DNA of 64,000 nucleotides from a virus (IMGVR_UViG_3300042939_001032:24749-88748), one strand, 5' to 3'. Shown: positions 16,378 to 27,088, counted from the stretch's first letter. Translations and numbers: made by a program. The notes: generated by a model from the sequence alone, not told the origin.

Positions 16378-18503
16378 TACCCTGCCTGCAGATCGCTTAC
16401 GTTGACATCGGGCTCGAAGAACGCGTCCCCAACCTTCCACAGGCCGGCGGACAGGTACGCGTACTGCACCCGAACGTTCAGGTTAGATGGCATCCAGTTC
16501 TGGGCTATGTACGTCACCGCGTCCCACGACTTCCCGTCCCTATTGTAGTAGTAGGGTACTCTGAAGAATACGTTTTTGCTATCCTCAACGCTACTGACTC
16601 TGCTCACTCCCGCCACGAGTTGGTTGGTGTAGTTGCCAACGCTGGCGTCAACGAGGTTCCCCACCTGCAACACCTCGCTCTTGTACGGGAGGAGTACCGG
16701 GGCGTCTATCTCCGCGGATCTGAGTCCGGTCCTAGGCCTCAGTAGCTTTCTTTCAGCGTCCACTACCTCGAGCTCCTTGGAGGAGTGAGACTTTAACCCG
16801 AAAAGCGAACTAAGAAACACCGCACCAAGCAGGCTCCCTTTGGCTTCCATCAGTCCGTTCCAGAGAGACTTGTCCACTGTCACCTGGTCCGTAGGCGTTA
16901 GAGATACCTTCTCGTCGGTGTCGGAGTACGTCTTTACCTTCACCAGGCTGAGTGGCTCGATGCGGGTTATCTGACCCGACCCTGGATCCCTGAAAAGGTC
17001 TATAGTCTCGATCTCGTCCAGTTTTATGCCCAGTAGATTGTCCGTAGTTCCGTTCCACTCGGGGTTTGTGAAAGGAAGGTGCTCCAGCGCCCCACCCTTC
17101 ATGGTCAGTACCTCGCCCAGAGTGGGGAAGGTTTCGCTGACCTCCCTATCCCACCAGCCAAAGGAGTTCTTGATGAGCGCCCTCTTGACCTTATTATCCC
17201 AGTTGGAATTCCACAGTTCCCCAAAAAGTCCTACGTGCTGGGCCAGCCAATCGAGTAGGCCTGGACTGCACGTGTCAGGATCGAGGTAATCGGAGTAGAA
17301 CGCCGCCACCTCTTCTTTCTTGGAGGATAGGAACTCGTCCGCGCCACTGGTCAACCACCGAGCCGGCTCGTCCTCCCCCTCCTCAACAGACCACTTGAGG
17401 TACGCTTCCGCGAGTCCTGGGAGACGTGAGTAGACGGGCCTGGATATACTGTCTCTGCCGTAGGAGATTCTGGGGGCGGAGAGCGAACTCCCCGTGACCT
17501 GAATCACGCTCCCCAGCAATGTCTTGACCCGGTCAAACACCACCGAGACGAACTCCAACCCGCTCCAACCGCTTCCGAACTCCTCCTCCACGATCTGGTT
17601 ACACCTACCCGACCACTCAACCTCGAGCCCCTCGAAAGCACCCACGAGGGCGTCCCGGATCTCCTCGGAGGCGGGGGACTGTAGGTGGTTGTTGAGGAAA
17701 CCCTCGGAGACTCCGGGGTACGCTGAGGCCAGGATCCTCTGCACGAATCTGGGCTTTCTGCTCTCCACGCCCACGAGGTCCGTAGTTGGCTTTAGGGCAA
17801 CATCCACCAACCTGGAGTCGGTTCGATCTATCTCCGAGTCGATGAAGTCGTCGGAGTAGTAGAATTTTGGCGGGAGGTAGATTTTGCACGTTACGCTCGC
17901 CGGGCTTGTCACGCTCACTGTGCGAACCTCGCCCTCCGGACCGTAGGTGTAGTGGTCGCCTCTAACTATGGTTCTGAGAGCGACGGATTTCTCCGCGGGT
18001 AGGTAGTAGGTTATGGGGAGTGAGTCGTCGCCATATGTACTCGAGGAAGTGTACCTCCACTTACTATCATTCACACGCTCCAGAGTTCCTATAACGCAAC
18101 CACCCGGATCGCATACGGAATCCGTACCGGCGCCAGCCCTGCACCGAAGGCCCGATCTCGAGCAACTCTCCATGCCCGCATTATCCCCACCAAGCGGGTG
18201 GCCGTGAGCGTAGATCTCGTAGGAGTACTCCTCCCCGGTCCGCGGGACCACCTCACTGGAGGTGTACACGTGCCCGACATTCTTGTACTTGAATCCTTCC
18301 GATGAGACGTTTCCTATCTCCGAGTCTATGACCTTCTGCCTATCCGAGGCTATATCTCTCCTCTCGGAGAAGTCCACCTTTCCGAGCCTGTGCGCAAATA
18401 TCCTCGACTTCCTCGTCCGGGGAAAGTCCACGATGAGGTGGGCTGGAGATAGCGCCGGATTACGTCTCCTACCGGCCGAACCGTTCCACGCTGAGTAGTT
18501 CAT
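16377..18503 (-). CDS. Baseplate wedge protein with P2 gpI-like segment
   Basis: 708 residues. The N-terminal 250 residues are beta-rich and Cys-containing. In the middle YLDPDTCSPGLLDWLAQHVG followed by W-x-x-x-x-KRALIKNSFGWW matches the tail protein I family (P2 gpI, T4 gp7-like wedge role), where D-P-x-x-C/x-P-x-L-L-x-W-L-A is the signature. It should form the baseplate wedge with the gpJ-like protein encoded just upstream. It overlaps both neighbours by 1-4 bp, showing a coupled operon transcribed from the divergent region at 20.8 kb. Confidence 0.78.
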   Translation of the reverse strand: MNYSAWNGSAGRRRNPALSPAHLIVDFPRTRKSRIFAHRLGKVDFSERRDIASDRQKVIDSEIGNVSSEGFKYKNVGHVYTSSEVVPRTGEEYSYEIYAHGHPLGGDNAGMESCSRSGLRCRAGAGTDSVCDPGGCVIGTLERVNDSKWRYTSSSTYGDDSLPITYYLPAEKSVALRTIVRGDHYTYGPEGEVRTVSVTSPASVTCKIYLPPKFYYSDDFIDSEIDRTDSRLVDVALKPTTDLVGVESRKPRFVQRILASAYPGVSEGFLNNHLQSPASEEIRDALVGAFEGLEVEWSGRCNQIVEEEFGSGWSGLEFVSVVFDRVKTLLGSVIQVTGSSLSAPRISYGRDSISRPVYSRLPGLAEAYLKWSVEEGEDEPARWLTSGADEFLSSKKEEVAAFYSDYLDPDTCSPGLLDWLAQHVGLFGELWNSNWDNKVKRALIKNSFGWWDREVSETFPTLGEVLTMKGGALEHLPFTNPEWNGTTDNLLGIKLDEIETIDLFRDPGSGQITRIEPLSLVKVKTYSDTDEKVSLTPTDQVTVDKSLWNGLMEAKGSLLGAVFLSSLFGLKSHSSKELEVVDAERKLLRPRTGLRSAEIDAPVLLPYKSEVLQVGNLVDASVGNYTNQLVAGVSRVSSVEDSKNVFFRVPYYYNRDGKSWDAVTYIAQNWMPSNLNVRVQYAYLSAGLWKVGDAFFEPDVNVSDLQAG

Positions 18504-19783
18504 GGGGTGTACAGATTATCGTAGTAGAATGTCAGCGGGGAGAAGTCATTGATAGAGGTGAATCCTATCTGCGCCCTGTAAAGCTTGTACGAGGTTATCG
18601 CGGAGGGTGAGGGCAGGGTCTGATTGTCGAAGTTAATCACATCCAGGTAGTTGTAATTGCATCCAGTGCTTGTCTCCTCACCAGAGAAGCCAGCGCAGAA
18701 TCCCTCAATCACGGACTCGTCCCTGAGCATGAGCTTCGCGTTCATGTTATTGACCGATCTCACAAAATCGAATTCGTAGAGGAGTTTGAGCATGTCCTGG
18801 TAGTTCAGGTCCGATCCGAGTGGTATATTCGCGGGATTTATGTAGTTTCTCAGCGTCTCAAGCACCTGCGAAGCCAGGTAGTCCGTGCTAACACTCATCT
18901 GAGTCGGGTCGTAGAGGATCTCCACGGACACGTCGATTGGGACGATGTTCGGCGAAACAAAGGAGATGTTCGTGCCCATAGTCACCCTGGACCTCATGGA
19001 GCTTACAAGGTACTCCAGGTTGGAAGCGCTCAGGCCCCCACCATCACTATCCCCCACGCAGATCACAACGTTCCCCGAGAGAGCGCTGGTGAGCCTGTAC
19101 CTTTCCTCGTACGTTAGCGCTTTCACTATGCTCGCTTCGGGCACGAGGGTGATCACCTCGTTCTCAAAATCCTGAGAGGTGGTCAGGTTTCTCCTGCTGA
19201 GAACCTCGAACGCTCTGGACTTCATGCCAGCCACCGACTCCGTATCAGTCCCTCCAACAGCGGGCGACTCGTTCCTCAGGAATTCCAACCCGGCAAAGTT
19301 CCTCTCGATCTTGTTTATCTCTCCCTCCCCGACGTTATACGCCGATCCCCACCTCTCCGACTGGCAGGATACCGTGACCGAGTTATCCGTCTCCGATATG
19401 CGGACTTCCGCGAGTGTCACGAACATCTGCCCGCCACTCGCGATAAGCTTCGTCCCTCGCGGGATGATAAGCACTCTCTGGTAACCGGGGACTTTGTAAA
19501 AGGTGACATCGGCCAGGGCCCTGCTACCTATCTTCCTCTGCACCCCCAACTGCCTCAGCCACTGCAAACTGAACGCCTCGGGTAGGTTGTTGAGGTAGTA
19601 GAGAAGCTCGGCTTGGGCGAAAGCTTGCCCCTCCACTATCGCCGATAGGGGCGAGGCTGGGGTGAAGTCGTTGAGCTTCCCATCCGACTCCAGGAATATC
19701 CTCGACTGCAGAGCGCGCACCAGCGCCTCCGTATTACGACTATCTAACTGGAGCGGGAGAATTGGACCGTAGATGTTAGCCAT
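18500..19783 (-). CDS. Baseplate J / gp6-like wedge protein
   Basis: 427 residues. It opens with short helices, then has the gpJ-family pattern: ASPLSAIVEGQAFAQAELLYYLNN near residues 45-70, a hydrophobic beta domain with RGTKLIASGGQMF, and the closing VDVSVEILYDPT..VLETLRNYINPANIPLGSDLNYQDMLKLLYE. In T4 the gp6 homologue forms the iris-like ring that holds the baseplate wedges. Start ATG 19783 overlaps the previous gene's end. Confident family call; no oddities. Confidence 0.87.
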   Translation of the reverse strand: MANIYGPILPLQLDSRNTEALVRALQSRIFLESDGKLNDFTPASPLSAIVEGQAFAQAELLYYLNNLPEAFSLQWLRQLGVQRKIGSRALADVTFYKVPGYQRVLIIPRGTKLIASGGQMFVTLAEVRISETDNSVTVSCQSERWGSAYNVGEGEINKIERNFAGLEFLRNESPAVGGTDTESVAGMKSRAFEVLSRRNLTTSQDFENEVITLVPEASIVKALTYEERYRLTSALSGNVVICVGDSDGGGLSASNLEYLVSSMRSRVTMGTNISFVSPNIVPIDVSVEILYDPTQMSVSTDYLASQVLETLRNYINPANIPLGSDLNYQDMLKLLYEFDFVRSVNNMNAKLMLRDESVIEGFCAGFSGEETSTGCNYNYLDVINFDNQTLPSPSAITSYKLYRAQIGFTSINDFSPLTFYYDNLYTP

Positions 19784-20805
19784 TAGAATGCCGGAGAGAA
19801 GTCTTTGCGAGCGGAAGGTATAAGCCCACCCTGAGGATCCGCGTTATCCTCCTCGAAGTTGGGTACCTGGGACGTATCCAGTAGATCACCATTTGACATG
19901 GTGGCGGGGTCGAAGGTGGTGAATCCGTTTAACCGCTCCCCTATCAGTGAGATGGAGAAGACGTTGCTGTCAGCCTGCGGGTTGTCCGGGAACTGACTGA
20001 GGAGCGAGGACGAGTAGGGGGAGTTGACGGCTGTGTCGGAGACGGAGAGCGCCCCCGATGGGTTGTACAGACTCTCCAGTGGGGTGGATGACAGGTACCC
20101 CGTGTAACCATTCACCACGGAGTCTCTCACACTATCCTCCATCGCGGAACCGGTCATGCCTGGGTAGGCCACATCGTTCCAGTAGTCGGTGGGGGTGATA
20201 TAGCCGGTGGGGATGTCGACTCCGCGGTAGTCGTACCCCAACTCCACCGAATTATCCAGATCTACTCTGGAGTTGAGCGGGGGCACCGACAGTTTTGTCT
20301 GGGGGTTATTGGACACCAACCTCGTCATGAGTTTTGCGTCCTCGCCTCTCAAAGGCTCCTCCGTTACCCTGTCGCACACGGCCGAGATGAGCGCATCGGC
20401 CACGGAACCCGCTCCGAACAGACCCTCCACCACGAACCCTACGTAGTCGGAGAGCGAGAGCCCGTAACCCTCCACCGAATCCACGCTACCGAAGAAGGAT
20501 CTTTCCGCCCCGGTTGCCACGCTCTGCCTCCAGTTAGGTCCGTACCTTACATCAACGTAGTCGGTGAACTCCGGGTTGTCAGAGTACTGAGTCTCCAGAG
20601 CGTCCATGATGAGGTCGGTGAGGACCTTTCTCGAGCCGAAGAAACTCTCGAGTACGTCGGACGGTCTCTGCAGGTCCAGGAACCGGGAGGGGGACTGAAA
20701 GTACACCTGGTTCTGCACCTCGCGAAAGTACTCCGGGTCGCCGTAGGCCACCGACGCTAGCCCTCCCAGGGTGCTAAAATTGTCCGTGATGTATCCAGTT
20801 TTCAA
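19783..20805 (-). CDS. Unknown baseplate-operon protein
   Basis: 340 residues from a TTG at 20805. GAGG lies 11 bp upstream, and the only ATG nearby (20814) runs straight into a stop, so the TTG is the best start. The sequence is acidic, Tyr/Asp/Ser-rich, with no recognised domain. It is the first gene of the minus-strand baseplate-terminase operon, 24 bp below a GTTTAAAT late-type element. A wedge or baseplate-periphery role is inferred from position only. Confidence 0.7.
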   Translation of the reverse strand: MKTGYITDNFSTLGGLASVAYGDPEYFREVQNQVYFQSPSRFLDLQRPSDVLESFFGSRKVLTDLIMDALETQYSDNPEFTDYVDVRYGPNWRQSVATGAERSFFGSVDSVEGYGLSLSDYVGFVVEGLFGAGSVADALISAVCDRVTEEPLRGEDAKLMTRLVSNNPQTKLSVPPLNSRVDLDNSVELGYDYRGVDIPTGYITPTDYWNDVAYPGMTGSAMEDSVRDSVVNGYTGYLSSTPLESLYNPSGALSVSDTAVNSPYSSSLLSQFPDNPQADSNVFSISLIGERLNGFTTFDPATMSNGDLLDTSQVPNFEEDNADPQGGLIPSARKDFSPAF

Positions 20806-20829
20806 GGTTTTACATCCCTCTCTACTATA

Positions 20830-20837
20830 ATTTAAAC
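20830..20837 (-). promoter_or_regulatory. Late-type promoter element GTTTAAAT
   Basis: Minus strand GTTTAAATTATAGTAG, 24 bp before the TTG at 20805. Drives the baseplate-terminase operon; variant last base. Confidence 0.5.
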
Positions 20838-20848
20838 CGCGAAGGGTA

Positions 20849-20857
20849 GGTTAAAGG
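20849..20857 (+). promoter_or_regulatory. Possible variant late element GGTTAAAGG
   Basis: One T shorter than the usual element, 25 bp before the ATG at 20883. With the copy at 20830-20837 it would form a divergent late promoter pair in the 77-bp gap. Confidence 0.35.
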
Positions 20858-20882
20858 TTATCAGACGCATTACCCGCTGTCA

Positions 20883-21446
20883 ATGGCTGAAGCAACGCAC
20901 CAGCAGATCACCACCTCGCTTCCGGGAGAAGAGCCGTTTATCGGCGACCTGGACGAGGGAGAGATCTGCATCAACGTTGCTGACGGAAGAATCTGGTCTG
21001 GGGATTCCATAGGTACCCCGGTGGAGTTAGGTGGGGCTGTGAAGAACCACCCGATGGGTCCTCTTCTCACATCCAACTACCTTGACGTGGATATTACATC
21101 CGCGGACAACCTACCCGTGGCTAACACGAATCCGCTCGATATACCGGTCGGGTTCCACAGAAGCCATCGTATCCTCCTGAGATTCACTCAGATCCCGCTC
21201 GAGAACTTCCAGACTTACTTCGACTACCCGGTGAATTGGGGAGTGGAGTCATCGTGGAAGTTCGGAACGTCCGTTATTACGTGGGGAGGAGACGTTAATC
21301 AGCTGGATTTTACCGCCACCAACCCCGTAGATTTCTATAAAGCCCAAGGAAGAAGGATACTTATAGAGCTCAGTTCCTTCGGCCCCAGTACGGAGTGGAT
21401 CGGAAGACTACTCTGGGTTAGTTCAATCTCAACCCCTCAAGAATAA
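20883..21446 (+). CDS. Tail fibre attachment-type protein
   Basis: 187 residues. The N-terminus has the phage fibre signature: LPGEEPFIGDLDEGEICINVADGRIWSGD, i.e. a GE-I-x-x-N-x-x-D-G-x-x-W-x-G block that recurs at the base of phage fibre and tropism proteins. The remainder is beta-rich with no known motif. It lies 11 bp before the giant fibre gene and probably joins it in the fibre. Late expression is suggested by the variant element at 20849. Confidence 0.65.
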   Translation: MAEATHQQITTSLPGEEPFIGDLDEGEICINVADGRIWSGDSIGTPVELGGAVKNHPMGPLLTSNYLDVDITSADNLPVANTNPLDIPVGFHRSHRILLRFTQIPLENFQTYFDYPVNWGVESSWKFGTSVITWGGDVNQLDFTATNPVDFYKAQGRRILIELSSFGPSTEWIGRLLWVSSISTPQE

Positions 21447-21457
21447 AGTTTCCCACC

Positions 21458-24400
21458 ATGCTAGACAAGATTCAGTTCCAAAACGGATCGATCGTAACAG
21501 AAGAATATCTCAACGAGGTGCAGAAGGGGACGAGTTTCTCCGCCACGACGGACCGCGCCGACTACTACTCGGAGCCGACGGAGGGCGAGCACAGCGGTTG
21601 GAAGATCGGCCAGCGCGATCGTCTTAAGGACTGGGAGATCGCCGATCCACGTAAGGACAATGAGACCTCCGTCGGTCGTCTAGCTCACGACGGTATCGTT
21701 CTCAACTCCTACGACCCTACCACACTCGAGAAGGTATGGGGCCCACCCGCTCTCGTGGAGACGAGCGCCGGAAGCGGTGTGTACGGCGTGTGGGTCGAGG
21801 CTGGCAGTGTCATCCTCACCGATGGCCTCCCCGTCTCCTGGGGTACGCAGTTCGTGCAACTGCTCAGCGGCCAGGAAGTAAACTATATCTATCTCGACGA
21901 GGAGAGCGCAAGGGGGGACATCACCGCCCTCGCTGAGGTGGGACTGACCATCGGCTCCTCCCTGCCCTCGGCGTCACGCCCCCACGTCCCCCTTGCTAAG
22001 ATCACTCTCAACGCCGACGGAACGTCCCTAGCTACGAACGAGGACGGTAGTGTTGTAGGGGCCGGGTACGTTGATCTACGCCCCAACCTCTACGTTGGTA
22101 ACCTGAACACCTACCCACGCATCCTCCGCAACACCGAGATCAAGAGGGACTCGCTCGTTGCCCAGAGCTGGGAGAGAGTGATCGTCGACACCTCCAACGG
22201 CTCTCTCATCGTATCCCTACCGGAATCCCCCACCGACTCCGACCGGATCGCCATCGTCGACATCTCCGGGACTTTCGACAGATTCCCCGTGGTCATCAGG
22301 CCCGGTGACGGAACCAAGATCTCCAACTCCGTCGATGACTGGATCATCAATATCCGCGACGCTCACGTCGACCTCTTCTACCACGCTGCCACCATGGAGT
22401 GGAAGTTTGAGGAGACCCCCGGCGGCGAATGCACACCCATACTGGGAAGCTTCCTGAGCTGCGGTGGGCGTGAGTTCATCGGCCAGAGACTACCCAGTGA
22501 GTGCGTGGACGGGCAGATCATCCCTCCCGTATACCCCAACGCACCGGACGGGGTCTACCGTTACGAACCCTCCACCTCCAAGTGCTACAAGGAATTCTAC
22601 TCGAGCGTGGCGGTGTACGCCGACGGTCAGGGCGGACTCATCAAGGTACAGGACGCTCCACGTTGCAACAGACTGGGGCGCTCGGCTGACCCGACCGTAA
22701 AGAATATCATCTACGTCGACCCGGCTACCGGCGACGATTCCATCTCTAATAACGGATTCGACAACAACGTTCCGTTCCGTTCCATCGAGCGAGCTATCAT
22801 CGAGGCCGTGCGGGAGAGCCGCAGAGCCGGTCAGTACAACGACCGCTACGACAAAGTTGTCATCGAGTTGGCTCCAGGCGACTACTACGTGGACAACAGC
22901 CCGGGATCCGGAAGCGTTCCCGGCCTGACCGCGGCCGAAGGCCTCATCCAGCGTGTCCCATCGGGCTTCGACATCCTGAACGTGGAGAAGCTCGACCGAG
23001 CCACAGTCATCCAGGTAGATTCACTCAGTCCGTCCCAGAGCCAACCTCCCAGGGTCTTCAACCTCGGAAGGATCCTGTACTCCCAGAGCGGTGGCGTCGG
23101 TAATATCGCCAAGGTGGAGAAGGAGAGTCTCAACTCATCGATCTGGAAGATCACGCTCGAGTACGTTCGCGGTAACTTCTCCCAGAACGACCAACTCTAC
23201 TACGACGGACTGTCACTCATAAACCCGACCGGTGGTGGTCTGATCGTACCCCGCGGTGTTTCCATCAACGGTGTCGACCTGCGTAAGGTGCGCGTTCGCC
23301 CGATGTACGTGCCCGAACTCAACCCGGTGCAGAGCGAACCGCAGAGGGAGAAGACGGGGATCTTTAAGGTTACGGGTGGTAGCTACATCTCCCTGATCAC
23401 CTTCACCGACAACCCTCAGATCTCCAGAAGCCACAATACCGTGGAGTCGGTAGGATTCGCGTCCCAGGCTGAGATGTTCGGAACATCGTCGGAGACCTCC
23501 TACTACTCGAAGATTAACAGTCTCTTCGGTCAGTACGATAACTGGGGCGCGGAGGGTCTTGAGGCCATACAGGCGGAGACGACTATCGTAGCACCGATCT
23601 ACGACTCCAAGAACCTGAGGCAGACCGACTCCGAGGAGAACCAGACCGGTATCCCTGGAGGCGACTCGCGCACCAACGCTCCGGTGGCCTACCCAGGAGC
23701 CACAAGGATCAGAAATCAGTCCTCCAGCGACCAGAGAATCTTCGATCTCCCGGACATCAACTCCACAAGATCGTCGTCTCCGTACGTATTCAACTGCTCC
23801 GTGAGATCCATCTTCGGTCTCAACGGTCTCCACGCCGACGGGGCCCTGGTCGCAGGATTCAAGTCGATGGTGACGGCTAACTTCACCCAGGTGTCACTGC
23901 AGACCGACCCGACTTGCTTCACCGAGGAATCCTACTACCTGGACCCTCCGACAAACAAGGATCAGGGAACAGGCAAGCAGTACAAGCCCTGCCCAGCCGA
24001 CCCACTTAAGTACCGCCACTTTGGCTTCAAAGGTAGTAATAACGCCACCATCCAGATCGTTAGTTGCTTTGTTATCGGTAACGCGGATCACTTCGTGTCT
24101 ATCGGTGGCGCCGATCTATCGATCACTAACTCCTGCTCGGACTTTGGTGACGTATCGCTGAGATCCATAGGTTACAAGACCAAGTCATTTAGCCAGGACG
24201 AGGGCGTATCTTCGGGCAACTACGGTGGGACCAGGATCTCCGAGATCATCGCGCCCAAACCGCTATCCTATACTCCACTACTGGGCGGGGGATCGCCCAC
24301 TCTCGTGGACACGGAGATCAACACCGGCCTGGTATTCGACTACGACAAAACCAAGCAGTGGTACGTATCGAACTCCTCCGACGGAGTCGGTCCTAGTGTA

Positions 24401-27088
24401 ATCAGGATCTACTTCAATAACTCCAACTCGAAGGCCCCGTTTGGAGCCACCGGTTCCGTTCCGACCGCCTCCTCTATGGGATCCGGTCAGTTCACCTACA
24501 CAAGGAAGAAATCGGACGGGACGTACATGCTCTCTGGCGGAGCGGCCAGAGCCAACAGAAAGAGAATCTACTTCAAAGGCTTCGACTCAGATGGCAACTC
24601 CGTCCTGTACGCTGGTGACATCAAACTGGTAACAGCTACAACCTCACCGGGCTTCTCTGTACTGAATGACTCCTCCAAGATCTTCGTGTGGGATCAGCAG
24701 AGATCGTGCTGGTACGTTGAGGTCACTACAGCTAACGTTGTCGAGGAGGCCACGGACACCGACGGTGATGGTTACCTGCTCAAGAGGGTGGACTTTGCCT
24801 TCAAGTACAAGATCCTAACCTCGCCCAACACCACCGAGACTTTCCTCGCCAGTCAGGACTACGTCTACAAGAAGTCCCCTCTGACCATAGTGAGAGGCGT
24901 GGATAGAAGAAGAGCCGATGACCGCGTATACCGCGTGGTTCTGGAAGGGTTTGTCAAGAGCAACGGTCTGAGAAGACCACAGAACTTCTACATCCTTGAG
25001 AAGCAACTCGGTGTGAGTGGTTACCCACTTAACGGTTCCTCCACCCTCTCCGAGGATCCCCTGACGATCGCTCAGATCCGCGACTACGACGAGGTATTCG
25101 ATCCCGAAGCTTACAAAGCAAGAAGGCTGAGTAAGGGTGAGTCCGATGGCAGATTTGTCTGCTACATGACTCAGGCCTCGCAGGCTCGCAGAGTTGCGGC
25201 CGGCGAGATCTACCCCTCACTGGACTTCGACGAACCCGAACTGACCTCCGACCCTCTGGACTCCTTCACCCGTGTAGCCGCGGCGGAGTTTGCCAATAGG
25301 CCCGGAGTGCACCTCTCCACGTCCTTGGAGCCTAACGTCAACCCGATAGTACTCAAAGTACGCTCGAGTTCCTCCGTCTCCGGCATCCCAATCGGTCTTC
25401 GCAGACCGTCCGTGATCAGAGCCTCAGGCCACACGTGGGAGTGGACTGGGTACCTGAACTACGACACAGCCTTCCCAACCTTCCAGGGAGATCCCCTGGA
25501 GCAGGACTTTGCCCTCGGCAAGATCATCGTGGAGGACATGGGTGGTAAGGTTTACGCCACCGGAATGAACGAGGAGGGTAGTTTCTACATCGGTACCACC
25601 GTCTTCGATCTGAGAACCGGCGAGCAGTTCGCTATCCCTCTGGAGGCGGATAACGAGCCTGGAACCGTTACCAACCAGATCTTGAATAATGTGCTCGTGA
25701 AGGAGAGCCTAGCGCTAACAGACGGTGCTACGATGTTCTTCGGCAACGACACTGCTATCTACTTTGGCCCCTCCACCACATTTAACACGACCTCCGGTCC
25801 CATAACCGCTAACCAGAGTCCCCTCCCCGAGGTGTACGCTAGCACGGAGAAAGCCGGACTAGTGCAGTTGGCTGATGAGTCTGTTATCAGAGGCTCCAGG
25901 GGTTCCACCAATAGCCAGGGCGTAGCCGCCAAGGCCGTGGTAACGGCCGCTGACCTCTCTAGAGAACTAAACGTAAGATTCGACAATGCCGTCGTCGCGG
26001 GTACCGGAATAGAGGTTCAGTCCGTAGTCCAGAACCCGGAAGATGGTGACCCACTAGACCCGACGGACGACGTAACCAAGTTCCTGGTATCGGCCAAGGT
26101 GGCCTCCAGCACCCAGCAAGGTATAATCGAGATCGCCACGGCCGAGGAGGTACGGGAATTCGCCTCAGCCACGCTCGCGGTAACGCCAGCGACGCTGGTC
26201 CAGGCCCTGGGAGACTCCGTCAAGAACGTTGTGAACCTGAGACTGAGTCTCAGCCCCACGTCCCCCGTCCCCGACTCGGATCAGAGTGGCACGAGCATCT
26301 TCGTCCATCCGTGGAATGGTAACGAGATCGCTCTGTACGAGCCCGCTGGAACATACCCGAGATGGTACGTTCTCAAGTTCGATGCTGACACGGTGCCGGA
26401 GTTCCCGTTAGCAGGACTCGGCGCCAATACGGTCTACGACGTGTACCTGTGGAACTCGGGGACTATAAGCCAGCCCGTGCTGGCCATGGACTTCTCGGCG
26501 TGGCCCACCGCCCTAACCCCTCCTGGCAGGGGGAAAAAGGATGGTATCCAGCACAAGCTAGGGGATGTTAGAAAGAGATTCGTGGGAGTTCTTCGTACCA
26601 CGGCGTCGGGGCAGAGTCAGATCTCCCTGGGCGGGGTGTACGGCGCTGGTTCCGGCGATTTCCCCAAGATGTACCTCGCCAATCTTTACAATCCCTACGA
26701 TGCACGAGCCGTCTTCTTCTTCGGAACTCCTTGGAATCAACCTGCGGGCGATTGGTCGGTTCCTCCGGGTTACGCTGCTGCTCCAAGAGTTAGTTTTGTG
26801 CAGGCAAGTAACACTCTCGTTATAGCATTCCTGGATCTTTATAGTAATCCGGCCGTTAGCGAACCGGGCGCAACCGTATGTTACGTAGGCCCCGGCATTA
26901 ACTCAACCACGGCTCCGCCTGACGCGTTCTACGGAGAAGGTGGTGGATTTAACCAAACATCAGGCAGTCAATGGGCGCGAAGCTTGAGCAGCGGTTTAAA
27001 TGAAATTTACTACCTTTACAAGCAGGGTGGTTCTAACCTTATTAACGAGCACCCAGCTCATGGTATAATAGTGATTGCCAAGATCTGA
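21458..27088 (+). CDS. Giant fibre / virion protein with pectate-lyase-like helix
   Basis: 1876 residues. The N-terminal part (to about 300) contains fibre domains. Near residue 425 comes IIYVDPATGDDS...GFDNNVPFRSIERAIIEA, then KVVIELAPGDYYVDNSPG and a long repetitive beta stretch. This is the right-handed beta-helix type shared by cyanophage fibre and virion proteins. Later segments carry fibre-display motifs (STEKAGLVQLADES, STQQGIIEIATAEEV), the pattern that usually precedes trimeric fibre tips. The last 130 residues are encoded by clearly AT-richer DNA (about 26.69-27.09 kb), like a swapped receptor-binding tip. It likely contacts the host surface. Confidence 0.85.
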   Translation: MLDKIQFQNGSIVTEEYLNEVQKGTSFSATTDRADYYSEPTEGEHSGWKIGQRDRLKDWEIADPRKDNETSVGRLAHDGIVLNSYDPTTLEKVWGPPALVETSAGSGVYGVWVEAGSVILTDGLPVSWGTQFVQLLSGQEVNYIYLDEESARGDITALAEVGLTIGSSLPSASRPHVPLAKITLNADGTSLATNEDGSVVGAGYVDLRPNLYVGNLNTYPRILRNTEIKRDSLVAQSWERVIVDTSNGSLIVSLPESPTDSDRIAIVDISGTFDRFPVVIRPGDGTKISNSVDDWIINIRDAHVDLFYHAATMEWKFEETPGGECTPILGSFLSCGGREFIGQRLPSECVDGQIIPPVYPNAPDGVYRYEPSTSKCYKEFYSSVAVYADGQGGLIKVQDAPRCNRLGRSADPTVKNIIYVDPATGDDSISNNGFDNNVPFRSIERAIIEAVRESRRAGQYNDRYDKVVIELAPGDYYVDNSPGSGSVPGLTAAEGLIQRVPSGFDILNVEKLDRATVIQVDSLSPSQSQPPRVFNLGRILYSQSGGVGNIAKVEKESLNSSIWKITLEYVRGNFSQNDQLYYDGLSLINPTGGGLIVPRGVSINGVDLRKVRVRPMYVPELNPVQSEPQREKTGIFKVTGGSYISLITFTDNPQISRSHNTVESVGFASQAEMFGTSSETSYYSKINSLFGQYDNWGAEGLEAIQAETTIVAPIYDSKNLRQTDSEENQTGIPGGDSRTNAPVAYPGATRIRNQSSSDQRIFDLPDINSTRSSSPYVFNCSVRSIFGLNGLHADGALVAGFKSMVTANFTQVSLQTDPTCFTEESYYLDPPTNKDQGTGKQYKPCPADPLKYRHFGFKGSNNATIQIVSCFVIGNADHFVSIGGADLSITNSCSDFGDVSLRSIGYKTKSFSQDEGVSSGNYGGTRISEIIAPKPLSYTPLLGGGSPTLVDTEINTGLVFDYDKTKQWYVSNSSDGVGPSVIRIYFNNSNSKAPFGATGSVPTASSMGSGQFTYTRKKSDGTYMLSGGAARANRKRIYFKGFDSDGNSVLYAGDIKLVTATTSPGFSVLNDSSKIFVWDQQRSCWYVEVTTANVVEEATDTDGDGYLLKRVDFAFKYKILTSPNTTETFLASQDYVYKKSPLTIVRGVDRRRADDRVYRVVLEGFVKSNGLRRPQNFYILEKQLGVSGYPLNGSSTLSEDPLTIAQIRDYDEVFDPEAYKARRLSKGESDGRFVCYMTQASQARRVAAGEIYPSLDFDEPELTSDPLDSFTRVAAAEFANRPGVHLSTSLEPNVNPIVLKVRSSSSVSGIPIGLRRPSVIRASGHTWEWTGYLNYDTAFPTFQGDPLEQDFALGKIIVEDMGGKVYATGMNEEGSFYIGTTVFDLRTGEQFAIPLEADNEPGTVTNQILNNVLVKESLALTDGATMFFGNDTAIYFGPSTTFNTTSGPITANQSPLPEVYASTEKAGLVQLADESVIRGSRGSTNSQGVAAKAVVTAADLSRELNVRFDNAVVAGTGIEVQSVVQNPEDGDPLDPTDDVTKFLVSAKVASSTQQGIIEIATAEEVREFASATLAVTPATLVQALGDSVKNVVNLRLSLSPTSPVPDSDQSGTSIFVHPWNGNEIALYEPAGTYPRWYVLKFDADTVPEFPLAGLGANTVYDVYLWNSGTISQPVLAMDFSAWPTALTPPGRGKKDGIQHKLGDVRKRFVGVLRTTASGQSQISLGGVYGAGSGDFPKMYLANLYNPYDARAVFFFGTPWNQPAGDWSVPPGYAAAPRVSFVQASNTLVIAFLDLYSNPAVSEPGATVCYVGPGINSTTAPPDAFYGEGGGFNQTSGSQWARSLSSGLNEIYYLYKQGGSNLINEHPAHGIIVIAKI

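Noticed and set aside
26994-27003. GGTTTAAATG as a late element
   Set aside because: Inside the fibre coding sequence with no gene start at the right distance.
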